A stretch of 64,000 nucleotides of DNA from assembly GCA_032095175.1 (NCBI GenBank), contig DAMCZI010000030.1, positions 1-64,000 on the forward strand, read 5' to 3'. Below are positions 9,801-17,989 of the stretch, in pieces. The DNA comes from DAMCZI01 sp032095175 (GTDB lineage: Bacteria; Bacillota; Clostridia; Clostridiales; Caloramatoraceae). The notes under the pieces are model-generated. The model saw only the letters and a program-made list of their open reading frames with translations. It did not search any database and had not been told where the DNA came from. Numbering within the stretch: the first letter of the stretch is position 1; the number at the start of each line of letters is the position of its first letter. Made by a program: the position numbers and the translations under genes.

Positions 9801-10592
9801 ATATTCCCTTGAAGAAATATATTCCTTATATGCTTTTTTAACAGGTTCAGTATATTTTCCATCTTCTATTTCTACGTTGTGAATTATTGTTTGGAAGGTA
9901 GTATGTCTGCAGTGATCTGACCAATATGTGTCAATAACCTTTATTTCAGTTATGGTTGGATTCCTTTTTTCTGTTTCCTTGAAATATTCTTGGCAAAACT
10001 TTAAATCCTCAAAATTCATAGCAAAGCCTTGCTTATCCATAAAAGCTTTAAGCTCATCATCACTCATATTAATGAAGCCTTCTATAACTTGTACATCCTC
10101 TGGAACAACAGCTTCAATTTCAAGTGTATCAGGTTTTTCAAGCTGTGCTTCTCTTGAATCAACAGGGTTTATGCAATAATTTTTGATTTTTAGGAATTCT
10201 TCATCTGTAATAGTTCCACTTAGTATTATTATCTTTGCAGTTGCAACCTGTGGTCTCTCCTTCTCTGTGAGTATCTGAATACACTGTGAAGCAGAATCCG
10301 CCCTCTGATCATACTGTCCTGGCAGATATTCAACAGCAAAAAGTCTCTCATCTGGGTTAATCTCAAAGTTTTCTTCAAAAACTCTATCAACAGTAGGTTC
10401 CGAGAATATGGTATCCCTTGATTTTAGATATTCTTCATCAGTTATATCTGATATATCATAACGATTTACCATTCTTACGCCTTCAAGTCCGCTAATTCCA
10501 AGATTTGTTTTGAGATCATTATAAAGACTTTTGGCTTCAACATCAAAGCCTGTCTTCTTTTCAACAAATATTCTTCTTACTTCATTTGCCAT
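6849..10592 (-). CDS. purL: Phosphoribosylformylglycinamidine synthase, single-chain
   Basis: A 1247-residue enzyme for the fourth step of IMP synthesis: FGAR plus glutamine and ATP gives FGAM. It is the large fused type, combining an N-terminal PurS-like region, two AIRS-related ATPase halves (THNHPTEIEPFGGAATC-type loop; GGYRRIRLTFQEYFG region) and a C-terminal class I glutaminase from about residue 985. The catalytic triad is visible: Cys1088 in GICNGFQ, and His1218 and Glu1220 in GHSER. GAGGTG precedes the ATG at 10592. It stands apart from other pur genes here and is flanked by its own terminator. I saw no purine riboswitch in the leader. Confidence 0.98.
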   Translation of the reverse strand: MANEVRRIFVEKKTGFDVEAKSLYNDLKTNLGISGLEGVRMVNRYDISDITDEEYLKSRDTIFSEPTVDRVFEENFEINPDERLFAVEYLPGQYDQRADSASQCIQILTEKERPQVATAKIIILSGTITDEEFLKIKNYCINPVDSREAQLEKPDTLEIEAVVPEDVQVIEGFINMSDDELKAFMDKQGFAMNFEDLKFCQEYFKETEKRNPTITEIKVIDTYWSDHCRHTTFQTIIHNVEIEDGKYTEPVKKAYKEYISSREYVYGEREKDVCLMDIAVIGMKELRKRGLLDDLDVSEEINACSIVVDADVNGKTEKWLVMFKNETHNHPTEIEPFGGAATCLGGAIRDPLSGRSYVYQAMRVTGSGDPRTSIEDTIKGKLPQRKITTGAANGYSSYGNQIGLATGQVAEIYDEGFVAKRMEVGAVIAAAPYENVVREVPEEGDVVILLGGRTGRDGCGGATGSSKEHTEESILTCGAEVQKGNAPTERKIQRLFRNKEVSRMIKRCNDFGAGGVSVAIGELSEGLDINLDLVPKKYEGLDGTELSISESQERMAVVVENKDADRFIAHAEDENLEAIIVAKVTAKGRLRMLWRGKTIVDVSRDFLDTNGVKQITDVKVSSPEKSYFEREKEVKDIKEEWFYNLEGLNVCSQKGLVEKFDSTIGAGTVIMPFGGKYQMTPAEAMAAKLPVLDGDTSTATIMSYGYNPNISKWSPFHGAVYAIVEAASKVAAAGGDYRRIRLTFQEYFGKPGENPQRWGKPFSALLGALYTQKILGIPAIGGKDSMSGTFMDMDVPPTLVAFAVSVGNAGDIISPEFKKAGNKVILVKTPRDENEMPEFDVLQKNLLKVYELIKDKKAVSVGTVRGGGIAEAVSKMAFGNMIGFKFNEEFKEDVFVPECGAFVIELEGDAEVKDLSFVELGFTQEKQAIDINGIEIDLKKALNRWQAPLEKIFPTNAEVASKDILGSLYGTRGTSKASKSFAKPRIFIPVFPGTNCEYDTARAFERAGGEANVMVLKNMTSAQIEKSIGDMVKAIKESQIIALPGGFSAGDEPDGSGKFIATIFRNPYIKEAVTELLDSRDGLMVGICNGFQALIKLGLVPYGRIMDIDENCPTLTYNKIGRHVSQMVNTRIVSTLSPWMRGVNEGDIHTIAVSHGEGRFIANEAVIKKLFENGQVATQYVDLSGNPTMDMPYNPNGSFSAIEGITSPDGRILGKMGHSERIGANVIKNVPGNKDQKIFESGVKYFK

Positions 10593-10796
10593 AATAATTC
10601 ACCTCGTTTTATATAATGAACTTTTTTTGTATTTTCAATTTTATATTTCGTTATATTACATATTATATCACTATTTTTCTCAAAAAGCATACCCAATTTT
10701 TCTATAAGCGACTCCTATGATTCTATAAATGTTAGTTTTCCGCTGTCAATATTTGATTCTAATAATGAAAAAGCAAATTAGCTCTATTTAAAGCAT
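10593..10796. other. purL upstream region
   Basis: AT-rich sequence that should hold the purL promoter on the minus strand. No guanine-riboswitch core and no clear PurR box were recognised. Confidence 0.4.
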
Positions 10797-10958
10797 ATGG
10801 ATTCTAATGGAAATGAGAAAACAACTGACAAGGATTTTGAATTTTTCAATCAGCAATTAAACCAATATAAAGCAAAGAAACATCCCTTTTGGTATAATAG
10901 AATTGCGAAAACATCGTACCAAAGAAAGGAATGCTTCTTATACTATCAAAAACCTTAA
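10797..10958 (+). other. Short open frame, probably debris
   Basis: An ATG-started frame of 53 codons (MDSNGNEKTTDKDFEFF at its start) with no good ribosome site and no recognised family. It overlaps an inverted pair CTTTTGGTA/TACCAAAG and an AAAGGAATG start-like signal that resemble the left end of a decayed transposable element. I would not annotate a gene here without homologues. Confidence 0.2.
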
Positions 10959-10982
10959 TGAAAATCTTAGAATTAAAGCTAT

Positions 10983-11096
10983 ATTAATCGCACTAAAGAT
11001 TTTACATTGGGTGTTGTGTGATTAATAAATCAAGGAATATGATTTTGCATAAATGTTTTAGGGTCAAGCAATGTAGATTCATTTATGCGAAACATA
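10983..11096 (+). repeat. Two-hairpin repeat, family C, copy 2
   Basis: Nearly identical to the copy at 3171-3284 over its whole length, with both hairpins present (ATTAATCGCAC/GTGTGATTAAT and TTTGCATAAATG/CATTTATGCGAAA). It lies between purL and the gene at 11155-12045. Confidence 0.8.
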
Positions 11097-11154
11097 TAAA
11101 TACTATTGCAACGATTAAGCAATGGTAAATATCTTTTACAAACATACTTAATCT

Positions 11155-12045
11155 TTATCTATTTTCATTTAGAAACTCATTATATGCTGTTTCAAGATTC
11201 CACTCATGTATCACCTGAGCGTCTTCCATATCAAAATGCTCTGTATTATCTATACAATCTTCAAGGCTTATCATAAGCACATCCTCTAATGTTCCATTAT
11301 CATCTATAACCCTTTTTACATATTTCTCAACATTCTTAAGATATTCTAAATTCAATCTTATAGCTTCATGGGAATTTATTATATCTCCATGACCGGGAAC
11401 CATTACAGAATAATTCCCAGTCCTAAGCATTTCAAGTGTTGGAATAAGTCCCTTAAAGTTACCCTCAAATGCAACTGCAGAAGGCATGCACGTAGTCACA
11501 ACATCACCTGCAAAAATTATATTTTCTTTAATAAGCTCAATACTAATATGCTCATCATTAAAATGTCCATCAGTCCTTATTATCTTAAAGGTTCTATCCC
11601 CAAAAGAAATGAGCTGCGCGTCCTTGGTGTTATCTGGATCATAGAGAACTGTATCATCATTTTGAAACATTGCTAAGTTTGCATCATGGTCTGAATGATG
11701 ATGAGTAATAAATATATATTTTAGTTTTAAGTTGTTTTCTTCAATATACTGCTTAACTCTTAATGCTTCATTTGGAGTATAGCCTTTATAGACTAATCCT
11801 GTATCAATTATTACCGCCTCATCACCAGATACTATTAACCCCATATTAACTTTTGCGTATTCGCCAGTGCTTACAAACACTCCATCACTTAATTTCTGCA
11901 TACCGCATACCACTGGAAAGCTCCGTTGATTTGGTTCAGCATGCACCTTCTGAGACATTGCCACTCCAAGGACACATACTGTTAAAAGGCATACTATTAG
12001 ATAACATGCTCTAGCTTTAAATTTCTTTAGGTTCATACTTTTCAT
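11155..12045 (-). CDS. Secreted metallo-beta-lactamase-fold hydrolase
   Basis: A 296-residue protein. Residues 1 to about 36 form a signal peptide ending VHA-E, so the enzyme should be exported. The mature part has the metallo-beta-lactamase fold: the HxHxDH motif is H115, H117, D119, H120; the later ligands look like H161 or H166, D181 (FAGDVV) and H219 (PGHGD). Both zinc sites appear complete. It resembles class B-like hydrolases of unknown substrate; a true carbapenemase role is not supported by sequence alone. GGAGGGAG lies 4-5 bases before the ATG. An AraC regulator gene sits upstream on the same strand, separated by 204 bases. Confidence 0.88.
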   Translation of the reverse strand: MKSMNLKKFKARACYLIVCLLTVCVLGVAMSQKVHAEPNQRSFPVVCGMQKLSDGVFVSTGEYAKVNMGLIVSGDEAVIIDTGLVYKGYTPNEALRVKQYIEENNLKLKYIFITHHHSDHDANLAMFQNDDTVLYDPDNTKDAQLISFGDRTFKIIRTDGHFNDEHISIELIKENIIFAGDVVTTCMPSAVAFEGNFKGLIPTLEMLRTGNYSVMVPGHGDIINSHEAIRLNLEYLKNVEKYVKRVIDDNGTLEDVLMISLEDCIDNTEHFDMEDAQVIHEWNLETAYNEFLNENR

Positions 12046-12249
12046 TTTACTCCCTCCTAGAATTTTATTGGATTTATACTTTGATTATAGGAGGTTTGTG
12101 CCTTTTAGATAATTGAGTATTATCAGAATAAATAGGATTATTATCAGTAATATAAGTTCAAATGATAGTTTCAATATAGAGTGATATAAGTCATACTAAA
12201 AAAACTATAGTATTATAGATAAAAATGAACATAAGATGATACTTTGCTG

Positions 12250-13146
12250 TTACTCTACTAATATATATTTTTCTCTATAGCCTGAAGGTGTGTAACCCAT
12301 ATGTTTTTTAAACATTCTTGAGAAGTGAACACTATCATTAAAGCCTACTCTATTTAGTATCTCTGAAATAGGCAGCCATGTTTCTCTCAGCATTACTGAT
12401 GCCATTTTTATTCTGTATTTCACTAGGTATTCTATTATGGAAAGCCCAGTAGACCTTCTAAACTTTTCCGAAAGTGTTGTTCTATTTATATGAAATATAT
12501 CAGTAAGTTCTTCAATGGTAACTTTCTTATCATAATTAGTATGTAGATATAAAATTATATCACTTATATTCTCTGAAGGTTCAGGGATACTAATGCTTCC
12601 CTCACTTTTCAAATCAGTTATCATATTTTGTATTAAAAATAGTGTTTCCAGTAGATAGCTTCTATACCTACATTCCCAAAAATCATTTTCCATGTAGGTA
12701 AGCTCTTCCTTCATTCCTTCAAAAAGCTTGAATATTCTTTTTGAAGTTATTGGCCCTATTTCAATATAAGCCGTACAGAACTTTTTTCTATCTAGAAACG
12801 GGGTAAGAAGAAAATAATCTTGGAATTCTGTAATAGACAATTGACTATAACCTTTTCTTATAACTTCAAGCTGTAAGGCGCCATTGATTACTGTGGGATT
12901 GAAGTACAAAGTCTGATTTATAATGCTTATACCCTGCTGCAGTTCTACTTCATCTATCTCATTAAAGCAAAAAAGAGTAGGCGCAGAAAAGATAACTGAT
13001 TGTCCATTTACCTGCATTATTCCGCTGCCTTCCATAACATAAACAAGCTTCAACATAAGATTATTACATCTAGTAAAATCGCCATTAGGCTCAAAATAAG
13101 CTTGCAATGTAAATCCTCTTTTATTATCAACTGTGTGTTCTTCCAT
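12250..13146 (-). CDS. AraC family transcriptional regulator
   Basis: A 298-residue regulator. The N-terminal part, to about residue 175, is a cupin-like sensing domain (VYVMEGSGIMQVNGQ). The last 100 residues carry two helix-turn-helix units: LTDIFHINRTTLSEKFRR and ISEILNRVGFNDSVHFSRMFKK, followed by GYTPSGYR, the family signature. It probably acts on the neighbouring exported hydrolase gene or on itself. The ligand is unknown. Confidence 0.92.
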   Translation of the reverse strand: MEEHTVDNKRGFTLQAYFEPNGDFTRCNNLMLKLVYVMEGSGIMQVNGQSVIFSAPTLFCFNEIDEVELQQGISIINQTLYFNPTVINGALQLEVIRKGYSQLSITEFQDYFLLTPFLDRKKFCTAYIEIGPITSKRIFKLFEGMKEELTYMENDFWECRYRSYLLETLFLIQNMITDLKSEGSISIPEPSENISDIILYLHTNYDKKVTIEELTDIFHINRTTLSEKFRRSTGLSIIEYLVKYRIKMASVMLRETWLPISEILNRVGFNDSVHFSRMFKKHMGYTPSGYREKYILVE

Positions 13147-13322
13147 TCCATATTCAACTCCTAAGAAATATCCTTATAGTAATATTATGATGAATATTGG
13201 AAGATAATGTGATAGAGGCGCCAGGCACATCACATATAACGGATATAAAATTTGAATTATCAATAAGATATTCAATTTAAGAAATCATTGATTAATTTAA
13301 ACTACAGCCTGAAGATATACAA

Positions 13323-13802
13323 TTACAATTTTTCAATTGGAAAGTAGAGATATAATTCACCATTAGAACACTTCGGATCATAAAATTCATGTACTGCCCC
13401 AACAATAGTGTAGTCGTGCTGAGGTATATATTCATTAACCATGCAATTGAAAATATCACCATATGTATCTTGGGTGCATTTAATAACTGCATATTTATAT
13501 GATGGTATTACCCACTTTGTCCAATTAATTGGTGGTACTGCATTATCTACAACTTCACATCCAGCTAAATATTTCCCTTGTTCCTTCCAACGTTCAAATT
13601 TGTCATCAATATCACTCATTGCACCCCAAATTCCAAGGATATTACCTGTGGAATCAATTTTAGCCAGTTTTCTTATTTCATCAAATTTACTATTTGCTTC
13701 TTGCCATAATGGAGGTATCCACTCAAAGCCTTTACTAGATAACCCTTGTCCAAGTTTTCCTATAACAGAAAAAGATTCTTTTGTAATCATATTAACCTTC
13801 AT
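13323..13802 (-). CDS. GyrI-like / AraC effector-binding domain protein
   Basis: A 159-residue stand-alone small-molecule-binding (SHS2/GyrI-like) domain. Typical features are the FSVIGKLG opening strand, WIPPLWQEAN, LGIWGAMSD, a central GCEVVD segment and the C-terminal YIPQHDYTIVGAVHEFY and LYLYFPIEK strands. Relatives bind drug-like or cationic compounds or inhibit DNA gyrase, either alone or joined to AraC or MerR regulators. A GAGGTGA site lies 5 bases before the ATG. It sits downstream of a DUF3795 gene and glycosylase debris. Which ligand it binds cannot be read here. Confidence 0.85.
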   Translation of the reverse strand: MKVNMITKESFSVIGKLGQGLSSKGFEWIPPLWQEANSKFDEIRKLAKIDSTGNILGIWGAMSDIDDKFERWKEQGKYLAGCEVVDNAVPPINWTKWVIPSYKYAVIKCTQDTYGDIFNCMVNEYIPQHDYTIVGAVHEFYDPKCSNGELYLYFPIEKL

Positions 13803-13872
13803 TTTATCACCTCAAAATTATATATTTAAAACAATCTATCACTTTCCATTTCTCTCCTTTAAATTAAGAACA

Positions 13873-14088
13873 CTATAACTTTTGACAGCTTGTGCAGTAA
13901 TATATACTTCCTCCAAGATACGCTTCTTTTTTAATAGTAGTATTACAGATAGGGCATGGTTTATCAACAGTGTTTTTACTCATAATCGTCTTATAGCCTC
14001 CAAGATTACCAAATAAATCACGTTCTGTATCCCTACCCACAAAACCTGATTCTATCAAGTTCGTCCAACTTCTATAGTAAAAAATAAT
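13873..14088 (-). pseudogene. C-terminal remnant of an Fpg/Nei-like DNA glycosylase
   Basis: The frame begins directly after the stop of the DUF3795 gene and has no proper start (only an internal TTG at 14058). It encodes the end of an Fpg/Nei family protein: GRDTERDLFGN, GGYKTIMSKNT, then the zinc finger CPIC...YYCTSC that closes these enzymes. Catalytic N-terminus and central domain are absent. The start of what looks like the same gene lies at 14603-14716, on the far side of the DUF3795 gene. Confidence 0.8.
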
Positions 14089-14496
14089 TTACTTACTCTT
14101 TTTATGTTCTTTTAATCTAGTCATATTATCATAAGCTAATAAGTAATTATTGTATTCATCTGCACAGAAGTTACTTCCCATTCTTTCTTTCGCTTCTTGA
14201 AGTGAAAGTCCCTTTCGTTCATTAAAAATTGCACATGGAAACTCAACACATTCACCACAATTATCAATCTGCTTATCAATTACACACTTGCGAACTGGAC
14301 AATTCATATCTATACGTTTGGCATTTTCTTTACTACATCTACACCCTTCACAATATATCTCCTCTGTTGGTATATCAAGATCATAATATTTATTCCATAC
14401 ATTGCTTAATATTTCTCTCTCATCGTTATTTTTTATATTAGGAGCAAAGGCCTTGCATAAATCACACCTATATCCACACATTGTAATTTTTTCCAT
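14089..14496 (-). CDS. DUF3795 domain protein
   Basis: A 135-residue protein from the ATG at 14496 (a GTG at 14508 is also possible but sits only two bases from the AGGAAG site). It carries the DUF3795 cysteine pattern: CGYRCDLCKA, YCEGCRC, CPVRKC, and CGECVEFPC. This probably makes a metal-binding module; the function is unknown. The gene is placed between two fragments of a DNA glycosylase gene and downstream of a WYL regulator, echoing the WYL/DUF3795-GNAT pair at 3437-5373. Confidence 0.85.
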   Translation of the reverse strand: MEKITMCGYRCDLCKAFAPNIKNNDEREILSNVWNKYYDLDIPTEEIYCEGCRCSKENAKRIDMNCPVRKCVIDKQIDNCGECVEFPCAIFNERKGLSLQEAKERMGSNFCADEYNNYLLAYDNMTRLKEHKKSK

Positions 14497-14602
14497 AGAT
14501 AATCTCACACCTTCCTCTATATTCTTTAACTATCTCTTTATATCTTACTTATTCTTATAATATTGTTATTGCAAAAAGAAACCTTTTGGATATATATTAA
14601 AC

Positions 14603-14716
14603 TTATGGATAATTACGGACGAGCAAAGGTAGACTAATCGTAATGCTGATTACATATTCTTTCAATACCTGATTAATTTGTTTTACTAACACATGAGATT
14701 CAGGTAGTTCTATCAT
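14603..14716 (-). pseudogene. N-terminal remnant of an Fpg/Nei-like DNA glycosylase
   Basis: An AGGAGG site lies 8 bases before an ATG at 14716, and the frame opens with MIELPESHVLVKQINQ, the usual start of Fpg/Nei-like proteins (Pro and Glu of the N-terminal active-site region at positions 5 and 6). Similarity ends after about 22 residues and the frame stops at 14603. The matching C-terminal end is at 13873-14088. Together they look like one gene that lost its middle when the DUF3795 gene took its place. Confidence 0.7.
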
Positions 14717-14847
14717 CTTGAACTCCTCCTATATTTTTTTCAAGTATGGACCCTCAGAGAGGCGCTTATACCCAAACTCGTAAATAAAAAGCTTTGATGT
14801 ATAAATAATATCGCACTAAATAGGACTACTGTATGTCATATTCAAAT

Positions 14848-15759
14848 TTATTTTTCATAAAATTTCAAAGCCTTTCTCATCCTATCCTTAATTATCTTAC
14901 GTATATGTTCTGGCTCCAAAACCTCTACATAACAACCAAAGGACATGATATATCCATATACCCACTCATCCTCTGGAAAAGTAACTGTTACACTATAACT
15001 CCCATCATTATTTTTGATAATAGTCTCATGTTCAAAATCATCATAAAGCCTGTACAATACCTCTGGATAAAATTTAAGCTTTAGAGTTACCATTGTTTTT
15101 GGTACTTCCTTAGTTTCTGGATTTTCTATCCTTTTAGGATTTTTTCGTTCAAATAGCTCATCTGTTATAACGACATTTTTTATTCTAGTAATGCGAAATA
15201 TACGGAAATCCTGCCTTATTCTGCAGTAACCCCATAAATACCATGACTGACCTTTAAAAATAAGTCTCATGGGTTCCATACTTCGCCTGCTTTTTTTCCC
15301 TTCTGAGTTCACATAATCAAATAAAATAACTTTACATTCAAGAATTGCCTTTTTGATATCAATAAACTTGTTGTATTCATTAGGATTACTGCCCCATGGT
15401 GAGAAATCAATATATACCCAATCAGCTGAATTGGAATTTCTAAATACAGCCCCAATTTTATCTAGTATCTTATCAATTTCCGGATATTGAGTTGCTTGTA
15501 ATGTCTTTAGGGCAAACAATAAGCTTTCACTTTCATGTTCTGATATGAGTGTTTTATTTAGAGCATAATCTTCTAAAAGAGATATCCCGCCCCTATTGCC
15601 TTTATTCGTAAAAACAGGTACACCCGCAGCAGAAAGCACATCAATATCTCTGTATATTGTTCTTGTAGAAACATCAAATCTGTCTGCGAGATCTTTGGCA
15701 GTAACAGTTCCTTTATTAAGCAAAATAATTATTATTTCCAATAAACGTTCTATTTTCAT
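14848..15759 (-). CDS. YafY-type transcriptional regulator (HTH-WYL)
   Basis: A 303-residue regulator from the ATG at 15759, which has GGTGA 5 bases upstream (an earlier TTG lacks a site). It has the DeoR-like winged helix (LADRFDVSTRTIYRDIDVL), a GNRGG turn, a WYL domain with FKGQSWYLWGYC, and a WCX-like C-terminus (WVYGYIMSFG). The first gene after it is the broken glycosylase start and then DUF3795, so its original target may have been the glycosylase operon. Family members often regulate neighbouring genes. Confidence 0.9.
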   Translation of the reverse strand: MKIERLLEIIIILLNKGTVTAKDLADRFDVSTRTIYRDIDVLSAAGVPVFTNKGNRGGISLLEDYALNKTLISEHESESLLFALKTLQATQYPEIDKILDKIGAVFRNSNSADWVYIDFSPWGSNPNEYNKFIDIKKAILECKVILFDYVNSEGKKSRRSMEPMRLIFKGQSWYLWGYCRIRQDFRIFRITRIKNVVITDELFERKNPKRIENPETKEVPKTMVTLKLKFYPEVLYRLYDDFEHETIIKNNDGSYSVTVTFPEDEWVYGYIMSFGCYVEVLEPEHIRKIIKDRMRKALKFYEK

Positions 15760-15985
15760 ATATATCACCAATAATATTATATCTCATAAGAACGGTGGCA
15801 GTTAACAGTATTTTTCTTATTCTTATAAATAACTAATCTTTATAATCATTATTGCCTCTGTAAAAGATTAAAATATCCTTTTAAAAGCAAATTATATGCT
15901 ATTTCTGTTTATTAACAAAAAAGTTACATAAATTTTGAAGAAATTTGCTAATATTTATTGACAAATAATATAGGTTTGATAAATT

Positions 15986-16017
15986 TATAATTAGCACTCA
16001 CTCTTTGAGAGTGCTAA
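15986..16017 (+). promoter_or_regulatory. CIRCE operator (HrcA) at htpG, with adjoining -10
   Basis: A perfect TTAGCACTC-N9-GAGTGCTAA at 15991-16017, the consensus binding site of the heat-shock repressor HrcA. A TATAAT hexamer at 15986-15991 abuts it. A TTGACA lies further up at 15958, but 22 bases away, so the -35 assignment is open. The htpG start is 31 bases downstream. Confidence 0.95.
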
Positions 16018-16048
16018 TTATATTCTTTTACGAAGGGAGTAAGCTTTT

Positions 16049-17929
16049 ATGGAAAAAAAGGAATTTAAGGCTGAATCTAAAAGATTACTGGACTTGATGA
16101 TTAACTCTATTTATACTCAAAAGGAAATCTTTTTGAGGGAGCTTATTTCAAACTCAAGTGATGCTATTGATAAGATTTATTATAAAGCATTAACGGATGA
16201 AAATATTAGCTTTAATAAGGATGACTATTATATTGAAATAACTCCTGATAAAGAAAACAAAACCTTAACAGTTAAGGATACTGGTATAGGTATGACAAAA
16301 GAGGAGTTAGAAGAAAACCTCGGAATCATAGCTAATAGTGGTTCATTTTCTTTTAAGCAGGAAAATGAGCTTAAGGATGGCTTTGATATTATAGGTCAAT
16401 TCGGAGTTGGATTCTATTCTGTATTTATGGTTGCAGAACGTGTAACTGTTATAAGTAGAGCCTTAGATAGTGAAGAAGCCTATAAATGGGAGTCAACAGG
16501 GGCAGAGGGATATACAATAGAACCTTTTAAAAAGGATTTTGTTGGAACTGAGATCATTATAAAGCTTAAGGAAAATACTGAAGATGAAAAGTATGATGAG
16601 TTCCTAGATGAATACAAACTTAAGGGTATAATTAAGAAGTATTCTGACTTTATAAGATATCCTATTAAAATGATGGTTACAAAATCAAAGCTTAAAGAGG
16701 GTTCTGAAAACGACTATGAGGAATATAAAGAAATCGAAGTAGTTAACAGTATGGTTCCAATATGGAGAAAGAATAAGAACGAGCTTAAGGATGAAGACTA
16801 TGAAAAATTCTATATGGAAAAGCACTTTGGCTACAGCAAACCATTAAAATCAATACATGTAAGTGTTGATGGTGCTGTTATGTTTAACTCAATATTATAC
16901 ATACCATCAAAGGCTCCATTTGATTTCTATACTGCTGAATATGAAAAGGGCTTAGAGCTTTATTCAAGTAGTGTACTTATAATGAATAAATGTTCTGATT
17001 TACTTCCAGATTACTTCAGCTTTGTTCAAGGTCTGGTAGATTCCGAGGATTTATCCTTAAACATTTCAAGGGAAATGCTTCAGCATGACAGACAGCTTAA
17101 GCTTATTGCAAAGAAGATTAAGGACAAGATTAAAAGTGAACTGTTATCCATGCTTGAAAATGATAAAGATAAATATGAAGAATTCTACAAAAACTTTGGA
17201 AGACAGCTTAAGTATGGTGTTTATAGTGATTTTGGTGCTAACAAGGAAGTGCTGCAGGATTTACTAATGTTCTATTCTAAAAAGCAAAATAAGATGATAA
17301 CCCTTGATGAATATGTTAATGCTATGGACAAGGATCAAAAGTATATCTATTATGCCTGTGGAGAGTCAAATGAAAGAATTGACAAGCTTCCTCAAACAGA
17401 GCTTGTATCAGATAAGGGCTATGACATACTATACTTTACAGATGATATTGATGAATTTGCAATAAAGATGTTAATGAACTATAAGGAAAAGGAATTCAAA
17501 TCTGTTTCAAGTGGAGATTTAGGCATCGAGGTTGATGATAAAAAGGATACTTCTGATTCAGAAAAGGAAGATACAAAACAGATTTTTGAATTAATGAAGG
17601 AAAATCTTTCTGGAAAGGTTAAGGATGTAAGAGCATCAAAACGACTAAAGAAACATGCAGTTTGCCTATCCAGCGATGGCGAGTTATCAATCGAGATGGA
17701 AAAGGTACTTAGTGCTATGCCTAATAACAACAATTTAGAAGCAGCTAAGGTTCTAGAAATCAATGTTAACCACAGTATATTTAATTCTTTAAAGGATGCC
17801 TTTGAGAATGACAAAGACAAACTGAAAATGTACGCAAATCTGTTATACAACCAGGCATTACTAATTGAAGGTTTACCTATAGAAGATCCTGTAGAATTTA
17901 CTAATGATATCTGCAAGTTAATGAAATAG
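16049..17929 (+). CDS. htpG: Molecular chaperone HtpG (Hsp90)
   Basis: A 626-residue Hsp90. The N-terminal GHKL ATPase domain shows FLRELISNSSDAIDK, the DTGIGMT motif, and GQFGVGFYSVFMVA. The middle and C-terminal domains are complete (SREMLQHDR; DLSLNISREM). AAGGGAG lies 8 bases before the ATG. It is cytosolic and ATP-dependent, assisting folding and refolding of client proteins. The upstream CIRCE element puts it under HrcA control. It is a single-gene transcript, closed by a strong hairpin. Confidence 0.98.
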   Translation: MEKKEFKAESKRLLDLMINSIYTQKEIFLRELISNSSDAIDKIYYKALTDENISFNKDDYYIEITPDKENKTLTVKDTGIGMTKEELEENLGIIANSGSFSFKQENELKDGFDIIGQFGVGFYSVFMVAERVTVISRALDSEEAYKWESTGAEGYTIEPFKKDFVGTEIIIKLKENTEDEKYDEFLDEYKLKGIIKKYSDFIRYPIKMMVTKSKLKEGSENDYEEYKEIEVVNSMVPIWRKNKNELKDEDYEKFYMEKHFGYSKPLKSIHVSVDGAVMFNSILYIPSKAPFDFYTAEYEKGLELYSSSVLIMNKCSDLLPDYFSFVQGLVDSEDLSLNISREMLQHDRQLKLIAKKIKDKIKSELLSMLENDKDKYEEFYKNFGRQLKYGVYSDFGANKEVLQDLLMFYSKKQNKMITLDEYVNAMDKDQKYIYYACGESNERIDKLPQTELVSDKGYDILYFTDDIDEFAIKMLMNYKEKEFKSVSSGDLGIEVDDKKDTSDSEKEDTKQIFELMKENLSGKVKDVRASKRLKKHAVCLSSDGELSIEMEKVLSAMPNNNNLEAAKVLEINVNHSIFNSLKDAFENDKDKLKMYANLLYNQALLIEGLPIEDPVEFTNDICKLMK

Positions 17930-17950
17930 AAATACCTACCTCATTATAAT

Positions 17951-17986
17951 ATAAGGTGGCTGTTAAACAACTAACAGCCACCTTAT
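17951..17986. terminator. Bidirectional terminator between htpG and ltaE
   Basis: A perfect 15-bp stem with a 6-base loop sits between two convergent genes. The plus-strand tail is interrupted before its T run (about 17997-18004), which lies within the ltaE end. Confidence 0.85.
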
Positions 17987-17989
17987 GTA

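Noticed and set aside
10593..10800. A purine riboswitch in the purL leader
   Set aside because: No conserved guanine-aptamer core or paired loops could be found on the minus strand.
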